Positions 8,800-18,854 of a DNA stretch of 64,000 nt are shown in pieces. How positions within the stretch are numbered: the first letter of the stretch is position 1; the number at the start of each line of letters is the position of its first letter. The DNA lies in assembly GCF_900106645.1 (NCBI RefSeq), contig NZ_FNMV01000008.1:1-64000 (forward strand). Reading direction: 5' to 3'. The notes under the pieces are model-generated. The model made no database searches and was not told where the DNA came from. It saw nothing but the letters and a program-made list of their open reading frames with translations. The DNA comes from Flavobacterium degerlachei. Its GTDB lineage: Bacteria > Bacteroidota > Bacteroidia > Flavobacteriales > Flavobacteriaceae. Both the position numbers and the translations under genes were made by a program.

Positions 8800-9684
8800 C
8801 TAATATTTAATCAATTCCCATTTACCTGAGTTCAAAGGAGAAGTTTTATTCAAACTCTCTATTAGATCAGCTACGGTAATACTTGGACCACCAGAAAAAA
8901 CGGAAAGAATTTCATCTGATTTCGCATCAAAAAATACCCGAGTCAAAAAAGCATTGGGTTTTGATGCATGTAATTTATTCAAATTCAATAAGGCAGACTT
9001 TATTTTTTCTTTAGCAGATTTCAAATCCTTGGCCATTACATCAAGGCCCGAGTGGTATTCAAATGATGTTTTACGTATTTCTGAATATGAAGGAGACATA
9101 ATGTCGCTTATAAGAAAATACCTGTTTTGGTTTCCATCAATTTGACTCCAACCTTTATAGCCACTTTGTTGTGCCACATTTGAAATGTTTTGAGCCACTT
9201 CAAAATTTGCATTTCCTGATTCCAATACAAAGCTATCATCATCCATTCCCAATATCATATAACTATAAAAGGAGATAACAGAAACCAGATTTGATTCGAA
9301 TGCTGTAGGGTTGAAAAGCAAATTTTCAAATTCAGTATATCTAAAACTAAAATCTTTGTCGTTGTAGTTTAAAACTGGTGAGCTATACGATGAGTTATAA
9401 ATGGGTCTTGAGGATTGCACTTGAATCGTACATGAAAATTGATCTGAATTATTTGATAACACAGTGATATACATCGAACAATTTACCTTTTCATTTTGCT
9501 TGTAATTTTCCCCTGTCCAATCTGTCTTATTGACAAATTCAGTTAGCGAGTTTTCAAGAGTTTTAAAAACCTGCTGATTTGCATTAGTCAATTTATCTGA
9601 ATTTACCGTAACCGTACAGTTTAGCTGTTGCGCTTGCGTAAGCCCAAAAGTCAATAGTAGGAAAAATGTAATTATCTTATTCAT
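8800..9684 (-). CDS. porD: DUF4835 family protein (PorD-like, type IX secretion associated)
   Basis: The 294-residue exported protein has a clear signal peptide (about 1-18, ending TQAQ). The mature part matches what I know of the DUF4835 family, which some annotations call PorD and link to type IX secretion. I recognise no catalytic motif. Its start overlaps the 3' end of coaBC by 8 bases, indicating translational coupling. The same gene neighbourhood (coaBC upstream, recN downstream) is familiar from Flavobacteria. The secretion role is family lore and cannot be read from the sequence. Confidence 0.7.
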   Translation of the reverse strand: MNKIITFFLLLTFGLTQAQQLNCTVTVNSDKLTNANQQVFKTLENSLTEFVNKTDWTGENYKQNEKVNCSMYITVLSNNSDQFSCTIQVQSSRPIYNSSYSSPVLNYNDKDFSFRYTEFENLLFNPTAFESNLVSVISFYSYMILGMDDDSFVLESGNANFEVAQNISNVAQQSGYKGWSQIDGNQNRYFLISDIMSPSYSEIRKTSFEYHSGLDVMAKDLKSAKEKIKSALLNLNKLHASKPNAFLTRVFFDAKSDEILSVFSGGPSITVADLIESLNKTSPLNSGKWELIKY

Positions 9685-10888
9685 TAAAATGCGCTATTAC
9701 TTTATTTAAGATATCATCAGCAACTGCTTCTTTCGATTTCAGTTCCATAGGTTCAATATTGAAATCCTTATCAATAAAGGTCACTTTATTGGTTGGTTCC
9801 CCAAAACCAGCTCCTTTATCTTGCAAAGAATTTAGAACTATCAAATCTAAGTTTTTTTTCTGGATTTTACCTTTTGCATTTTCAATTTCATTTTCAGTTT
9901 CCAAAGCAAACCCTATTAAAAATTGATTCTTCTTAATGATTCCCAAAGAAGCCAGGATATCTTTCGTTTTTTCGAGTTCAATCACAAAATTATCTGGGGC
10001 TTTTTTTATCTTTTGCGTAGCAACATGCTTTGGTTTATAATCCGCAACAGCTGCTGCTGCAATCGCAACATCTACTTGATCAAAATACTGGTGACAAGCG
10101 TCATACATTTCCTGACCTGAAACTACATTAATGACTTTAATCAAAGAATGATCTGCCTTAAAAATAGTAGGACCTGAAACTAATATAACTGAAGCACCAA
10201 GATTAGCAGCGCTCTTAGCAATATCAAATCCCATTTTTCCAGATGAATGATTTCCTATAAAACGAACAGGATCGATTGCTTCATAGGTAGGTCCAGCAGT
10301 AATTAGAATTTTTTTTCCTTTTAGTGGTAATCTACTTTCTAAGTCCTCTTCAAGAAAAGAAACTATATTTTCAGGTTCAGCCATTCTTCCTTCACCGGAA
10401 AGACCACTTGCTAATTCTCCGCTTTCTGCAGGAATTATGGTGTTCCCAAAATTATGCAAAGCAGTAAAACTTGCAATTGTTGAAGGATGTTTGTACATAT
10501 CCAAGTCCATTGCAGGTGCAAAATAAACAGGACATTTTGCTGATAGATAAGTGGCAATAAGAAGATTGTCGCAAGTTCCATTCGCCATTTTTGACAAGGT
10601 ATTTGCTGTCGCAGGCGCTATAACCATAAGGTCAGCCCACAGTCCCAACTCTACGTGATTGTTCCATTTTTCATTTTCTTCATCTTGATTGTAAAAACTG
10701 GAATGTACTGGATTTTTAGATAAAGTAGATAAGGTGAGCGGGGTTACAAAATCCTTAGAAGCAGGTGTCATTATCACTTGGACATGTGCACCTGCTTTTA
10801 TGAAAAGTCGTACTAAAGACGCTGTTTTATAGGCGGCAATTCCACCAGAAATTCCTAGTAAAATATTCTTACCCCTTAAAACTGACAT
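9677..10888 (-). CDS. coaBC: Bifunctional phosphopantothenoylcysteine decarboxylase / phosphopantothenate-cysteine ligase
   Basis: This fusion enzyme catalyses two CoA-synthesis steps. The N-terminal FMN-dependent CoaC half (about 1-185) keeps the catalytic histidine H78 (HVELGLWAD). The CoaB half (about 190-403) has ITAGPTYEAIDPVR and the KKAPDNF-like loop. Two CoaC residues differ from E. coli. The PxMNxxMW motif reads PAMDLDMY (D128 in place of Asn125), and the flap region GELASGLSGEGRM has S161 where E. coli has the redox Cys158. The gene lies 6 bases after rpoZ and overlaps the porD-like gene. Confidence 0.93.
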   Translation of the reverse strand: MSVLRGKNILLGISGGIAAYKTASLVRLFIKAGAHVQVIMTPASKDFVTPLTLSTLSKNPVHSSFYNQDEENEKWNNHVELGLWADLMVIAPATANTLSKMANGTCDNLLIATYLSAKCPVYFAPAMDLDMYKHPSTIASFTALHNFGNTIIPAESGELASGLSGEGRMAEPENIVSFLEEDLESRLPLKGKKILITAGPTYEAIDPVRFIGNHSSGKMGFDIAKSAANLGASVILVSGPTIFKADHSLIKVINVVSGQEMYDACHQYFDQVDVAIAAAAVADYKPKHVATQKIKKAPDNFVIELEKTKDILASLGIIKKNQFLIGFALETENEIENAKGKIQKKNLDLIVLNSLQDKGAGFGEPTNKVTFIDKDFNIEPMELKSKEAVADDILNKVIAHFNE

Positions 10889-10894
10889 ATAGTA

Positions 10895-11212
10895 TTATTT
10901 AGTTGAATCTCTGTGGTATATTTTACCATCTAACCATTCTTGAACAGCTAAAGCGTGTGGCTTTGGCAATTTTTCGTAGAATTTTGAAACCTCAATTTGT
11001 TCTTTATTTTCAAAAACTTCTTCAAGACTGTCATTATATGTAGCAAATTCTTCCAGTTTTTCAGTCAATTCTTTTTTGATTTCAGAATTGATTTGGTTTG
11101 CTCTTTTAGCCATAATGGTTATCGCTTCATACACATTACCAGTAGGTTCTTCAATAACAGTTTTATTATATGTTATTGTATTTACTGGAGCATTCGTCTT
11201 TTTTAAATCCAT
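10895..11212 (-). CDS. rpoZ: RNA polymerase omega subunit
   Basis: This small 105-residue protein is of the Rpb6/omega type. The conserved segment is GNVYEAITIMAKRANQINSE (about 25-44), which corresponds to the RNA-polymerase-binding helix. In Bacteroidetes omega sits between bamD and coaBC, as it does here (8 and 6 bases from its neighbours), which supports the call. It should aid assembly of core RNA polymerase. Confidence 0.85.
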   Translation of the reverse strand: MDLKKTNAPVNTITYNKTVIEEPTGNVYEAITIMAKRANQINSEIKKELTEKLEEFATYNDSLEEVFENKEQIEVSKFYEKLPKPHALAVQEWLDGKIYHRDSTK

Positions 11213-11220
11213 GACTTTAT

Positions 11221-12015
11221 TTATTTAGTAAAATTTTGTAAATCTTTTTCAACACGAGCTAACATTTCAGCTGCTTTCTCTTTATACTTAGTATCCGCAT
11301 TAAACTTCACAAGGTTAGAATGAGCAGCTAATGCAACATTTAAACGTTCTTCCATTTTTCCGGGAACACTATTTATGGCTAATTGATATGCTGAATCAAA
11401 CTTGTAGAACAACGCATCCTCTTTGAATGGAGTTCCCGGATAATCAGCTATGAAATTATCTAAAGCCACTAATGCCGATTTGAAATCTGATATTGTATTA
11501 TATCCTTTGGCATTTTCGTAAACTTTCTTTTCAATTTTTTCGCTCAAAACTCTTACAGCTTCATTCGCTTCGCCCAAATACTCTGAATTTGGATATGTAT
11601 CTATAAATACTTGTAATTTGTCGATTGCTTTAAAAGTATCTGTTTGATCTAAACTAAACACTGGTGAAAGCATTGAATAACTTTTAGCTCCTAAATAAGC
11701 AGCTTCCTGTACTTTTTCACTTTTTGGATATCCAGACACAAAACTTTCAAATTGATAACCTGCTAAGTAATATTGTTTCGTTTTGTAATACGATTGTGCA
11801 AACATGTAGAATAATTTCTCTGCTTGTGGCTTCCCTCTGTATGCCGGTGCAATTTGCTCAAAAAGACGTATTGCCTTTGTATAGTTGCCAGCATCATATA
11901 ATTTAGTTCCCATTTCAAACTTTACAGCAACATCATCATTTTTTAATGCTTTTTGATATTCACTACATGAGCTAAAAAGAATCACGAAAAATAATAGAGA
12001 TACAATTTTCTTCAT
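11221..12015 (-). CDS. bamD: Outer-membrane assembly lipoprotein BamD
   Basis: The 264-residue lipoprotein has the lipobox LFSSC with lipidated C17. It is followed by tetratricopeptide-like repeats (KLYDAGNYTKAIRLFEQIA, KLFYMFAQSYYKTKQYYLAG and others), as in BamD/YfiO. It works with BamA in inserting outer-membrane barrel proteins. It is the first gene of the operon behind the promoter at 12085-12114 and has a 5' leader of about 60 bases with a small hairpin at 12041-12056. Confidence 0.9.
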   Translation of the reverse strand: MKKIVSLLFFVILFSSCSEYQKALKNDDVAVKFEMGTKLYDAGNYTKAIRLFEQIAPAYRGKPQAEKLFYMFAQSYYKTKQYYLAGYQFESFVSGYPKSEKVQEAAYLGAKSYSMLSPVFSLDQTDTFKAIDKLQVFIDTYPNSEYLGEANEAVRVLSEKIEKKVYENAKGYNTISDFKSALVALDNFIADYPGTPFKEDALFYKFDSAYQLAINSVPGKMEERLNVALAAHSNLVKFNADTKYKEKAAEMLARVEKDLQNFTK

Positions 12016-12040
12016 TTTTTTTTATTTTTTTTAATCTTTT

Positions 12041-12056
12041 GGATTGCATACAATCC
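12041..12056 (-). other. Small hairpin in the bamD leader
   Basis: GGATTG (12041-12046) and CAATCC (12051-12056) form a 6-base-pair stem with a 4-base loop between the promoter and the bamD start. The function is unknown. It could affect leader stability. Confidence 0.35.
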
Positions 12057-12084
12057 ACAAAAAATCATACCACAGTTTCGGTGG

Positions 12085-12114
12085 CAAATTTAGTTATTAA
12101 TTTAGCTACTACAA
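12085..12114 (-). promoter_or_regulatory. Promoter of the bamD-rpoZ-coaBC-porD-recN operon
   Basis: The minus strand reads TTG (12114-12112), a 19-base spacer and TAAATTTG (12092-12085), an exact consensus match. It faces bamD. Confidence 0.75.
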
Positions 12115-12128
12115 AATATTTCTTCCTT

Positions 12129-12149
12129 TAAAAAAAAGCAAGATTTTGC
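12129..12149 (-). terminator. Weak terminator after dapA
   Basis: On the minus strand GCAA-AATC-TTGC (12149-12138) is followed by eight T. The stem is only four base pairs, so the call is tentative. It sits immediately upstream of the bamD promoter. Confidence 0.45.
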
Positions 12150-12153
12150 GGCC

Positions 12154-13035
12154 TTATTTGTCAATTTTTTTCACAAATTGATTTATTCTTTCGCGTAATG
12201 ATTCATCAACGCTAACTAATGGTAAACGCACAAAATTCTCCGCTATTCCAAGGGATTGAAACACTTGTTTAATTCCTGCAGGGTTTCCTTGTTCGAAAAT
12301 CATGTCAATACAATCATCTATTACGTATTGAATTTTATAGGCGGCATCGACCTTACGGTTTAAGCCTAATCGTATCATTTCAGAAAATTCTTTAGGAAAA
12401 CCTTGTCCAATCACAGAAATAACACCCGCGCCACCTGCTAAAACCATAGGTAAAGCAATAATATCATCACCAGATATCACTAAAAAACCCTCTGGTTTAT
12501 TTTTTATTAACTTCATCGCTTGCACGATGTCCCCAGCTGCTTCTTTAATAGCAACAATATTTTTAAAATCATTAGCCAAACGAAAAACTGTTGCCGGTAA
12601 CATATTACTTGCCGTTCTTCCTGGCACGTTGTACAAAATTACTGGAATTGGAGATGCTTCGGCCACCATCTTAAAATGCTGATATATCCCTTCCTGTGTA
12701 GGCTTATTATAAAATGGGGAAACTGAAAGTATCGCAACAAAAGGCGAAAAGTCTCTCGTTTTCAACTCGGCAACAATTTTCATAGTGTCATTACCACCAA
12801 CTCCAAGCACTAGTGGTAATCGACCATTATTACTTTCTATAACCGTCTTTATAACCAACTCTTTCTCGTCTTGAGTCAAAGTGGCGTTTTCTGCTGTTGT
12901 TCCTAAGATGACAAGATACTCAATTCCTCCATCGACAGAAAAATTAACGATACTTTTTAATGCTTCCGTATCAACTGAAAAATCTTCCTTAAATGGGGTT
13001 ACAACTGCAACTCCAGTTCCTATTAATGATTGCAT
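12154..13035 (-). CDS. dapA: 4-hydroxy-tetrahydrodipicolinate synthase
   Basis: This enzyme condenses pyruvate with aspartate semialdehyde in the lysine and diaminopimelate pathway. The 293-residue TIM-barrel protein has the Thr-Thr pair T46-T47 (GTTAEN), catalytic Y135 (YNVPGR), R140 and Schiff-base lysine K164 (IKEAAGD). All active-site residues of the family are present. It lies 6 bases after the DUF6913-like gene and is probably co-transcribed with it. Confidence 0.95.
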   Translation of the reverse strand: MQSLIGTGVAVVTPFKEDFSVDTEALKSIVNFSVDGGIEYLVILGTTAENATLTQDEKELVIKTVIESNNGRLPLVLGVGGNDTMKIVAELKTRDFSPFVAILSVSPFYNKPTQEGIYQHFKMVAEASPIPVILYNVPGRTASNMLPATVFRLANDFKNIVAIKEAAGDIVQAMKLIKNKPEGFLVISGDDIIALPMVLAGGAGVISVIGQGFPKEFSEMIRLGLNRKVDAAYKIQYVIDDCIDMIFEQGNPAGIKQVFQSLGIAENFVRLPLVSVDESLRERINQFVKKIDK

Positions 13036-13041
13036 GTTAAA

Positions 13042-13560
13042 TTATATTTTATTTAATATTTTTAAGTACCTAAATAATTCGTGAGTAAAAACTTTATAAT
13101 TCTCAGCATTAGTATTGATCATCAAGTCATTTAATCTTTTATCAATTGCAGCAAAACCAACTTTGAAATGTGCTTTTGAATTATGTGTTACTACTAATAA
13201 AATAGCCTTTTCTACATCATAGTAACTGATCAACAAATCAAATTCCTTTGCGATAAAATCATTTACAGCCGCACTTTTTATTTCAGAATTCCAGTTTAAC
13301 TGACTAGAACTAAAACTCGCTCTCACGGTGCTTTTGTTCTTTTTAAACTTATCCTTATAAATAATAACAGATATATCCTCTTCTAAAATACCTTTTTCAA
13401 TAAGTTCGTGTATCAATAATGGAGTTTCTGAAAAATAACTTTGGTCTACAAGTAAACCAACCGTTTTAATAGGACCAGAAACTGAATTGCTTTTTACATT
13501 ATGCAAACTGTTTTTTAATATTTTTTTTACCGAAAAATCTTTTATAAAACTTAAAAACAT
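13042..13560 (-). CDS. DUF6913-like conserved protein of unknown function
   Basis: The 172-residue soluble protein has no signal peptide and a basic N-terminus. A core with alternating strands (VGLLVDQSYFSE, DLLISYYDVEKAILLVVTH) suggests a small alpha/beta fold. I associate it with the Flavobacteriia-specific DUF6913 family next to dapA, but this name is from memory. A TAATTTTG box at 13586-13579, without a recognisable -33 element, may be its promoter. The function is unknown. Confidence 0.65.
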   Translation of the reverse strand: MFLSFIKDFSVKKILKNSLHNVKSNSVSGPIKTVGLLVDQSYFSETPLLIHELIEKGILEEDISVIIYKDKFKKNKSTVRASFSSSQLNWNSEIKSAAVNDFIAKEFDLLISYYDVEKAILLVVTHNSKAHFKVGFAAIDKRLNDLMINTNAENYKVFTHELFRYLKILNKI

Positions 13561-13608
13561 ACTATTTTTACTCGTTTACAAAATTAAATTAATTAAGTCA
13601 CATTATAA

Positions 13609-14388
13609 ATGGTAAATCTAAAAAAGTATAACGATGTTTTCAAACTTTTTGTTATATTCTTAACATTGTTTTTCATTGTTTCCTGTGGGAATAAAATCCT
13701 CACAGTTACTAAAGTTGAAGGAAAGCAACTTCCAATCACCGAAAAAATAGACCAAAAGTCTGAAATAGAAAGTTTTATAAAACCTTATCGTGAACATATC
13801 GACAAAGATCTAGATAGCGTTTTAGCCTATTGCCCCGAAACATTAGATAAAACTGCTAATAATTGGCAATCGACTATTGGTAACATGATGGCCGATGTAA
13901 TACTCGGTCGTGGTAATACTGTTTTTCAAGCTCGTGAAAACAAAACTATAGACATCTGTTTCCTAAATCACGGCGGTATTCGTGCTATTCTGCCAAAGGG
14001 AAATGTAACTGCTAGAAATGCCTACGAAATTATGCCTTTTGAAAACAGCCTTGTCGTTGTTTCTTTAAAAGGAGAGCAGGTCTTGGAAATTGTCAGCTAC
14101 TTCATAAAAGAAAAACAGCCCCACCCACTTTCAGGAATGACATTTACAATTGACAAAAACAATCAACCAAAAAACATTTTAGTTCAAGGTAAACCCCTCG
14201 ATATTAACAAAATTTATTATGTAAGTACTAATGATTATCTTGCTAATGGCGGAGATAATATGTCTTTTTTCAAGAAAGGAATCCATACTTATGATTTAGA
14301 TTACAAGTTAAGAAACATACTAATTGATTATTTTAAAGAAACCGACACCATTAAGTCCATTCAAGACAATAGGATTACTGTTGAGTAA
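13609..14388 (+). CDS. 5'-nucleotidase C-terminal-domain lipoprotein
   Basis: The 259-residue protein has a lipobox (FIVSC, lipidated C26), so it is anchored in the cell envelope. The mature part is a 5_nucleotid_C (UshA-type) domain. It shows the substrate loops NHGGIR and STNDYLANGGD and the membrane-proximal EIMPFENSLVVV segment. The metallophosphatase half that normally precedes this domain is missing here and is encoded by the next gene. Together the two could form one nucleotidase. RNA element B lies between them. Confidence 0.85.
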   Translation: MVNLKKYNDVFKLFVIFLTLFFIVSCGNKILTVTKVEGKQLPITEKIDQKSEIESFIKPYREHIDKDLDSVLAYCPETLDKTANNWQSTIGNMMADVILGRGNTVFQARENKTIDICFLNHGGIRAILPKGNVTARNAYEIMPFENSLVVVSLKGEQVLEIVSYFIKEKQPHPLSGMTFTIDKNNQPKNILVQGKPLDINKIYYVSTNDYLANGGDNMSFFKKGIHTYDLDYKLRNILIDYFKETDTIKSIQDNRITVE

Positions 14389-14418
14389 ATTAAAAATGAT
14401 TTAATACCAATACGCCTT

Positions 14419-14498
14419 TAGCCCCGATTGAAATGGAAATCCTTTTAATTTTTTCTTTAAAAATTAAAAGATTGTAATAGAAAGCGGGAAAAAGCTCC
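14419..14498 (+). ncRNA. Repeat RNA-like element, copy B (Flavo-1-like)
   Basis: It starts TAGCCCCGATTG and ends AGCGGGAAAAAGCTCC. Here CCCG pairs with CGGG, whereas the other copies have CCTG with CAGG, a compensatory change. The central hairpin is a perfect 12-base-pair stem, CTTTTAATTTTT (14442-14453) with its complement at 14459-14470. It ends 12 bases before the next start codon, so it could sit in that gene's leader. Confidence 0.6.
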
Positions 14499-14510
14499 AA
14501 AAATAGACAA

Positions 14511-15422
14511 ATGAAAAGAAGAGAATTTATAGAGAAAACAGCCGTGAGTACTGCAATGGTAGGTTTTGGTTTATCATTAAGTAGTTTCAGCAAACCTGAT
14601 GTAAAACAAATTACTATTTTACACACTAATGACGTACACAGTCATATTGATCCTTTTCCTGCCGATGACCCAAGAAACCCAAATATGGGCGGTGTAGCGA
14701 GAAGAGCTTCATTAATTGAAGCGATTAGGAAAGAGAATCCTAATGTGTTACTACTGGATGCAGGAGATATTTTTCAAGGAACTCCGTATTTTAACTATTA
14801 TGGAGGCGAACTTGAATTTAAATTAATGAGCATGATGCAGTATGATGCCTCCACAATAGGTAATCATGATTTTGATAATGGTGTTGACGGATTATATGCA
14901 CAGATGCCATTTGCAAAATTCGAATTCCTTTCGGCCAATTATGACTTTAAAAACACCATGATGGACGGCCTGGTAAAACCTTATAAAATTTTTAATAAGA
15001 ATGGTATTAAGATTGGCGTTTTTGGAATCGGGATTGAACTAGATGGCTTAGTTGACAAGAGAAATTATAAAGAAACTGTTTATAATGATCCCGTTGAAAC
15101 GTCTCAAGAAATGGTTCGAATATTAAAAAAAGAGCAAAAATGCGACTTGATTATTTGTCTTTCCCATCTGGGTTATAACTATAAGAATGAACCTAATACA
15201 ATTTCCGATTTAAAACTAGCCGCGCTTACTGAAGATATCGACTTAATAATAGGTGGGCATACCCATACTTTTCTTGATAAACCAACGGTTACTAAAAATC
15301 GAATAGGTGAGGAAGTCTTAGTAAACCAAGTAGGCTGCTACGGGATAAATCTAGGTCGAATTGATTTCTTCCTTGACCATAACAAAGCAAAATCATCTAT
15401 GGGAAAATCAATCGTTGTCTAG
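14511..15422 (+). CDS. 5'-nucleotidase metallophosphatase-domain protein
   Basis: The 303-residue protein has a twin-arginine-like export signal (KRREFIEKTAV followed by a hydrophobic run). A calcineurin-type phosphoesterase domain follows with all metal motifs: HTNDVHSH, DAGDIFQG, GNHDFDNG, LSHLGY and GGHTHTF. This is the N-terminal half of UshA-like 5'-nucleotidases, and it stops before the C-terminal domain, which is the preceding gene. It probably hydrolyses nucleotides in the periplasm. The last 15 bases overlap the convergent membrane-protein gene. Confidence 0.88.
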   Translation: MKRREFIEKTAVSTAMVGFGLSLSSFSKPDVKQITILHTNDVHSHIDPFPADDPRNPNMGGVARRASLIEAIRKENPNVLLLDAGDIFQGTPYFNYYGGELEFKLMSMMQYDASTIGNHDFDNGVDGLYAQMPFAKFEFLSANYDFKNTMMDGLVKPYKIFNKNGIKIGVFGIGIELDGLVDKRNYKETVYNDPVETSQEMVRILKKEQKCDLIICLSHLGYNYKNEPNTISDLKLAALTEDIDLIIGGHTHTFLDKPTVTKNRIGEEVLVNQVGCYGINLGRIDFFLDHNKAKSSMGKSIVV

Positions 15423-16103
15423 ACTCTCTACGGCAATCACAAACTTGTAAAAAGAGAAACAAACCATCGTGTTTAAAAACAAACTTATTGGTCTAAGACT
15501 GATTATCATAATACCTTGAAAATAAAACTTCTCAATCAATACTATAAAAGTCTGCATCAACGACATCAGTCCAAAAACGGATAACCAAATGTTTTTTTTG
15601 CTAAAACTTAACAAGTACTGAGATAATATAATTCCGCTTAGAGCAGAAATTAAGACGATTTGAGCAACTAAAATAACATAGCTTTTTACCCAAACATTTT
15701 CAGGAATAGATACCAAATACAAGAAAAACATCAAAAAAGGTATTGAAGCTAAAATTGAAGGGATAAAATCTTTGAGTTTTATTAACTTCGTTATATAGTA
15801 TATCTGAATGATACGATGAAAGAATAGCGCAATTAAAGCATAAATAAGTATATTTCTATCGTCAGGAATAAAATACATTCTACCGATTAGCAAAAAAAAC
15901 ATATTAATAAAAAAAAGCGGATTTTTCTCCGTGGAAGAGTACCAATACAAAACCAACAGTATCATTGTATGTAACGGCTTAATAAAATATTGAATTCTAG
16001 AATCTGTAAAAATCTCGATTACAACCTCAATCAACCCTATTAAAAAAAACAATAGGATTAAGCCTATTTCAAGATTACTTTCTTTCCGAAAATCCTTCAT
16101 CAT
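15408..16103 (-). CDS. YhhN-like multipass membrane protein lacking expected catalytic aspartates
   Basis: The 231-residue protein is strongly hydrophobic, with about seven to eight membrane segments. Its pattern aligns by eye with the YhhN/TMEM86 lysoplasmalogenase at 43465-44136: IKPLHTMILL against LKPFLLPFLL, LLIGRMYF against SWIGDIIL, and EKFY against NKFY. The two aspartates of that protein (D67, D182) correspond to R75 and T185 here. It may therefore be a non-catalytic relative. It lies 15 bases after ligA on the same strand. The family assignment is inference. Confidence 0.5.
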   Translation of the reverse strand: MMKDFRKESNLEIGLILLFFLIGLIEVVIEIFTDSRIQYFIKPLHTMILLVLYWYSSTEKNPLFFINMFFLLIGRMYFIPDDRNILIYALIALFFHRIIQIYYITKLIKLKDFIPSILASIPFLMFFLYLVSIPENVWVKSYVILVAQIVLISALSGIILSQYLLSFSKKNIWLSVFGLMSLMQTFIVLIEKFYFQGIMIISLRPISLFLNTMVCFSFYKFVIAVESLDND

Positions 16104-16118
16104 TTTCCTTTATATATT

Positions 16119-18173
<2,055 letters not shown>

Positions 18174-18193
18174 AAAAATAAATAACAACTGAA

Positions 18194-18667
18194 TTACGAT
18201 TCAATAATCGAATTTATTTGCTTGTATAGCTGACCGTCACTCAAGAAAGCACCTTGTTGTATTAATGCAAAAAGAGAACTATTACGTTCTTCAGAGAACT
18301 CTTTTTTACCTACCTTCATTTCGATGGTATCTGTAAACATATTATCACTAAGCCATTGTAATCCCTCTTTAGTTAAAAAATCAACTTCAGGAACTAATGA
18401 TTTTAGAACTATAGACTGAACATGGGTATCGAAACTTTGGAAAAGAAAAATATGGCTTTTTGAAAAATGTTCTAAGTACTCCGCTCTTGTAAGTACACCT
18501 TCCCAAACTAAATCAGAAAAAACATCCAATTCTTGCTCTGCAACTTCTGGTTTTTCAGCTTTTATGGTATCCCATTCGGCTTTATCAATAGCCTGCGTAG
18601 CCAAAAATGTACTAAACTCCTGAGTTAACTCTTCAAATTGTTCTTTTGTTAATCTTGTATATTTCAT
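18194..18667 (-). CDS. DUF6495-like conserved protein
   Basis: The 157-residue soluble, acidic, mostly helical protein has no signal peptide or membrane segment. It opens MKYTRLTKEQFEELTQEFST. I associate it with the Flavobacteriia family DUF6495 from memory. No catalytic motif is seen. A TAAATTTG box lies 116 bases upstream and a strong terminator lies downstream, so it is its own transcription unit. Function unknown. Confidence 0.65.
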   Translation of the reverse strand: MKYTRLTKEQFEELTQEFSTFLATQAIDKAEWDTIKAEKPEVAEQELDVFSDLVWEGVLTRAEYLEHFSKSHIFLFQSFDTHVQSIVLKSLVPEVDFLTKEGLQWLSDNMFTDTIEMKVGKKEFSEERNSSLFALIQQGAFLSDGQLYKQINSIIES

Positions 18668-18782
18668 GCTGATTTTAAATTTTAGAACCCCCTAAAAGAA
18701 TTTATATTAATTCTTTATTTATGTGAATTCAACTTAGGTTAATTATATTCTCAATATGTAAATTCCATTGAAAATTCGACTG

Positions 18783-18790
18783 CAAATTTA
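18783..18790 (-). promoter_or_regulatory. -7 box, candidate promoter of the DUF6495 gene
   Basis: The minus strand reads TAAATTTG followed by CA, a match to TAnnTTTG. No TTG is found at 17-23 bases upstream, so the promoter is only half supported. Confidence 0.4.
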
Positions 18791-18802
18791 AAATTTTTAA
18801 AT

Positions 18803-18833
18803 AAAAAAAGCCTTCTTTTTCAAGAAGGCTTTT
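18803..18833 (-). terminator. Terminator of the TonB-dependent receptor
   Basis: An 11-base-pair stem (AAAGCCTTCTT at 18807-18817 with its complement at 18822-18832) is followed by T residues on the minus strand. It lies 22 bases after the receptor stop. Confidence 0.85.
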
Positions 18834-18854
18834 AAATTTATTAATTCCTTGGAT

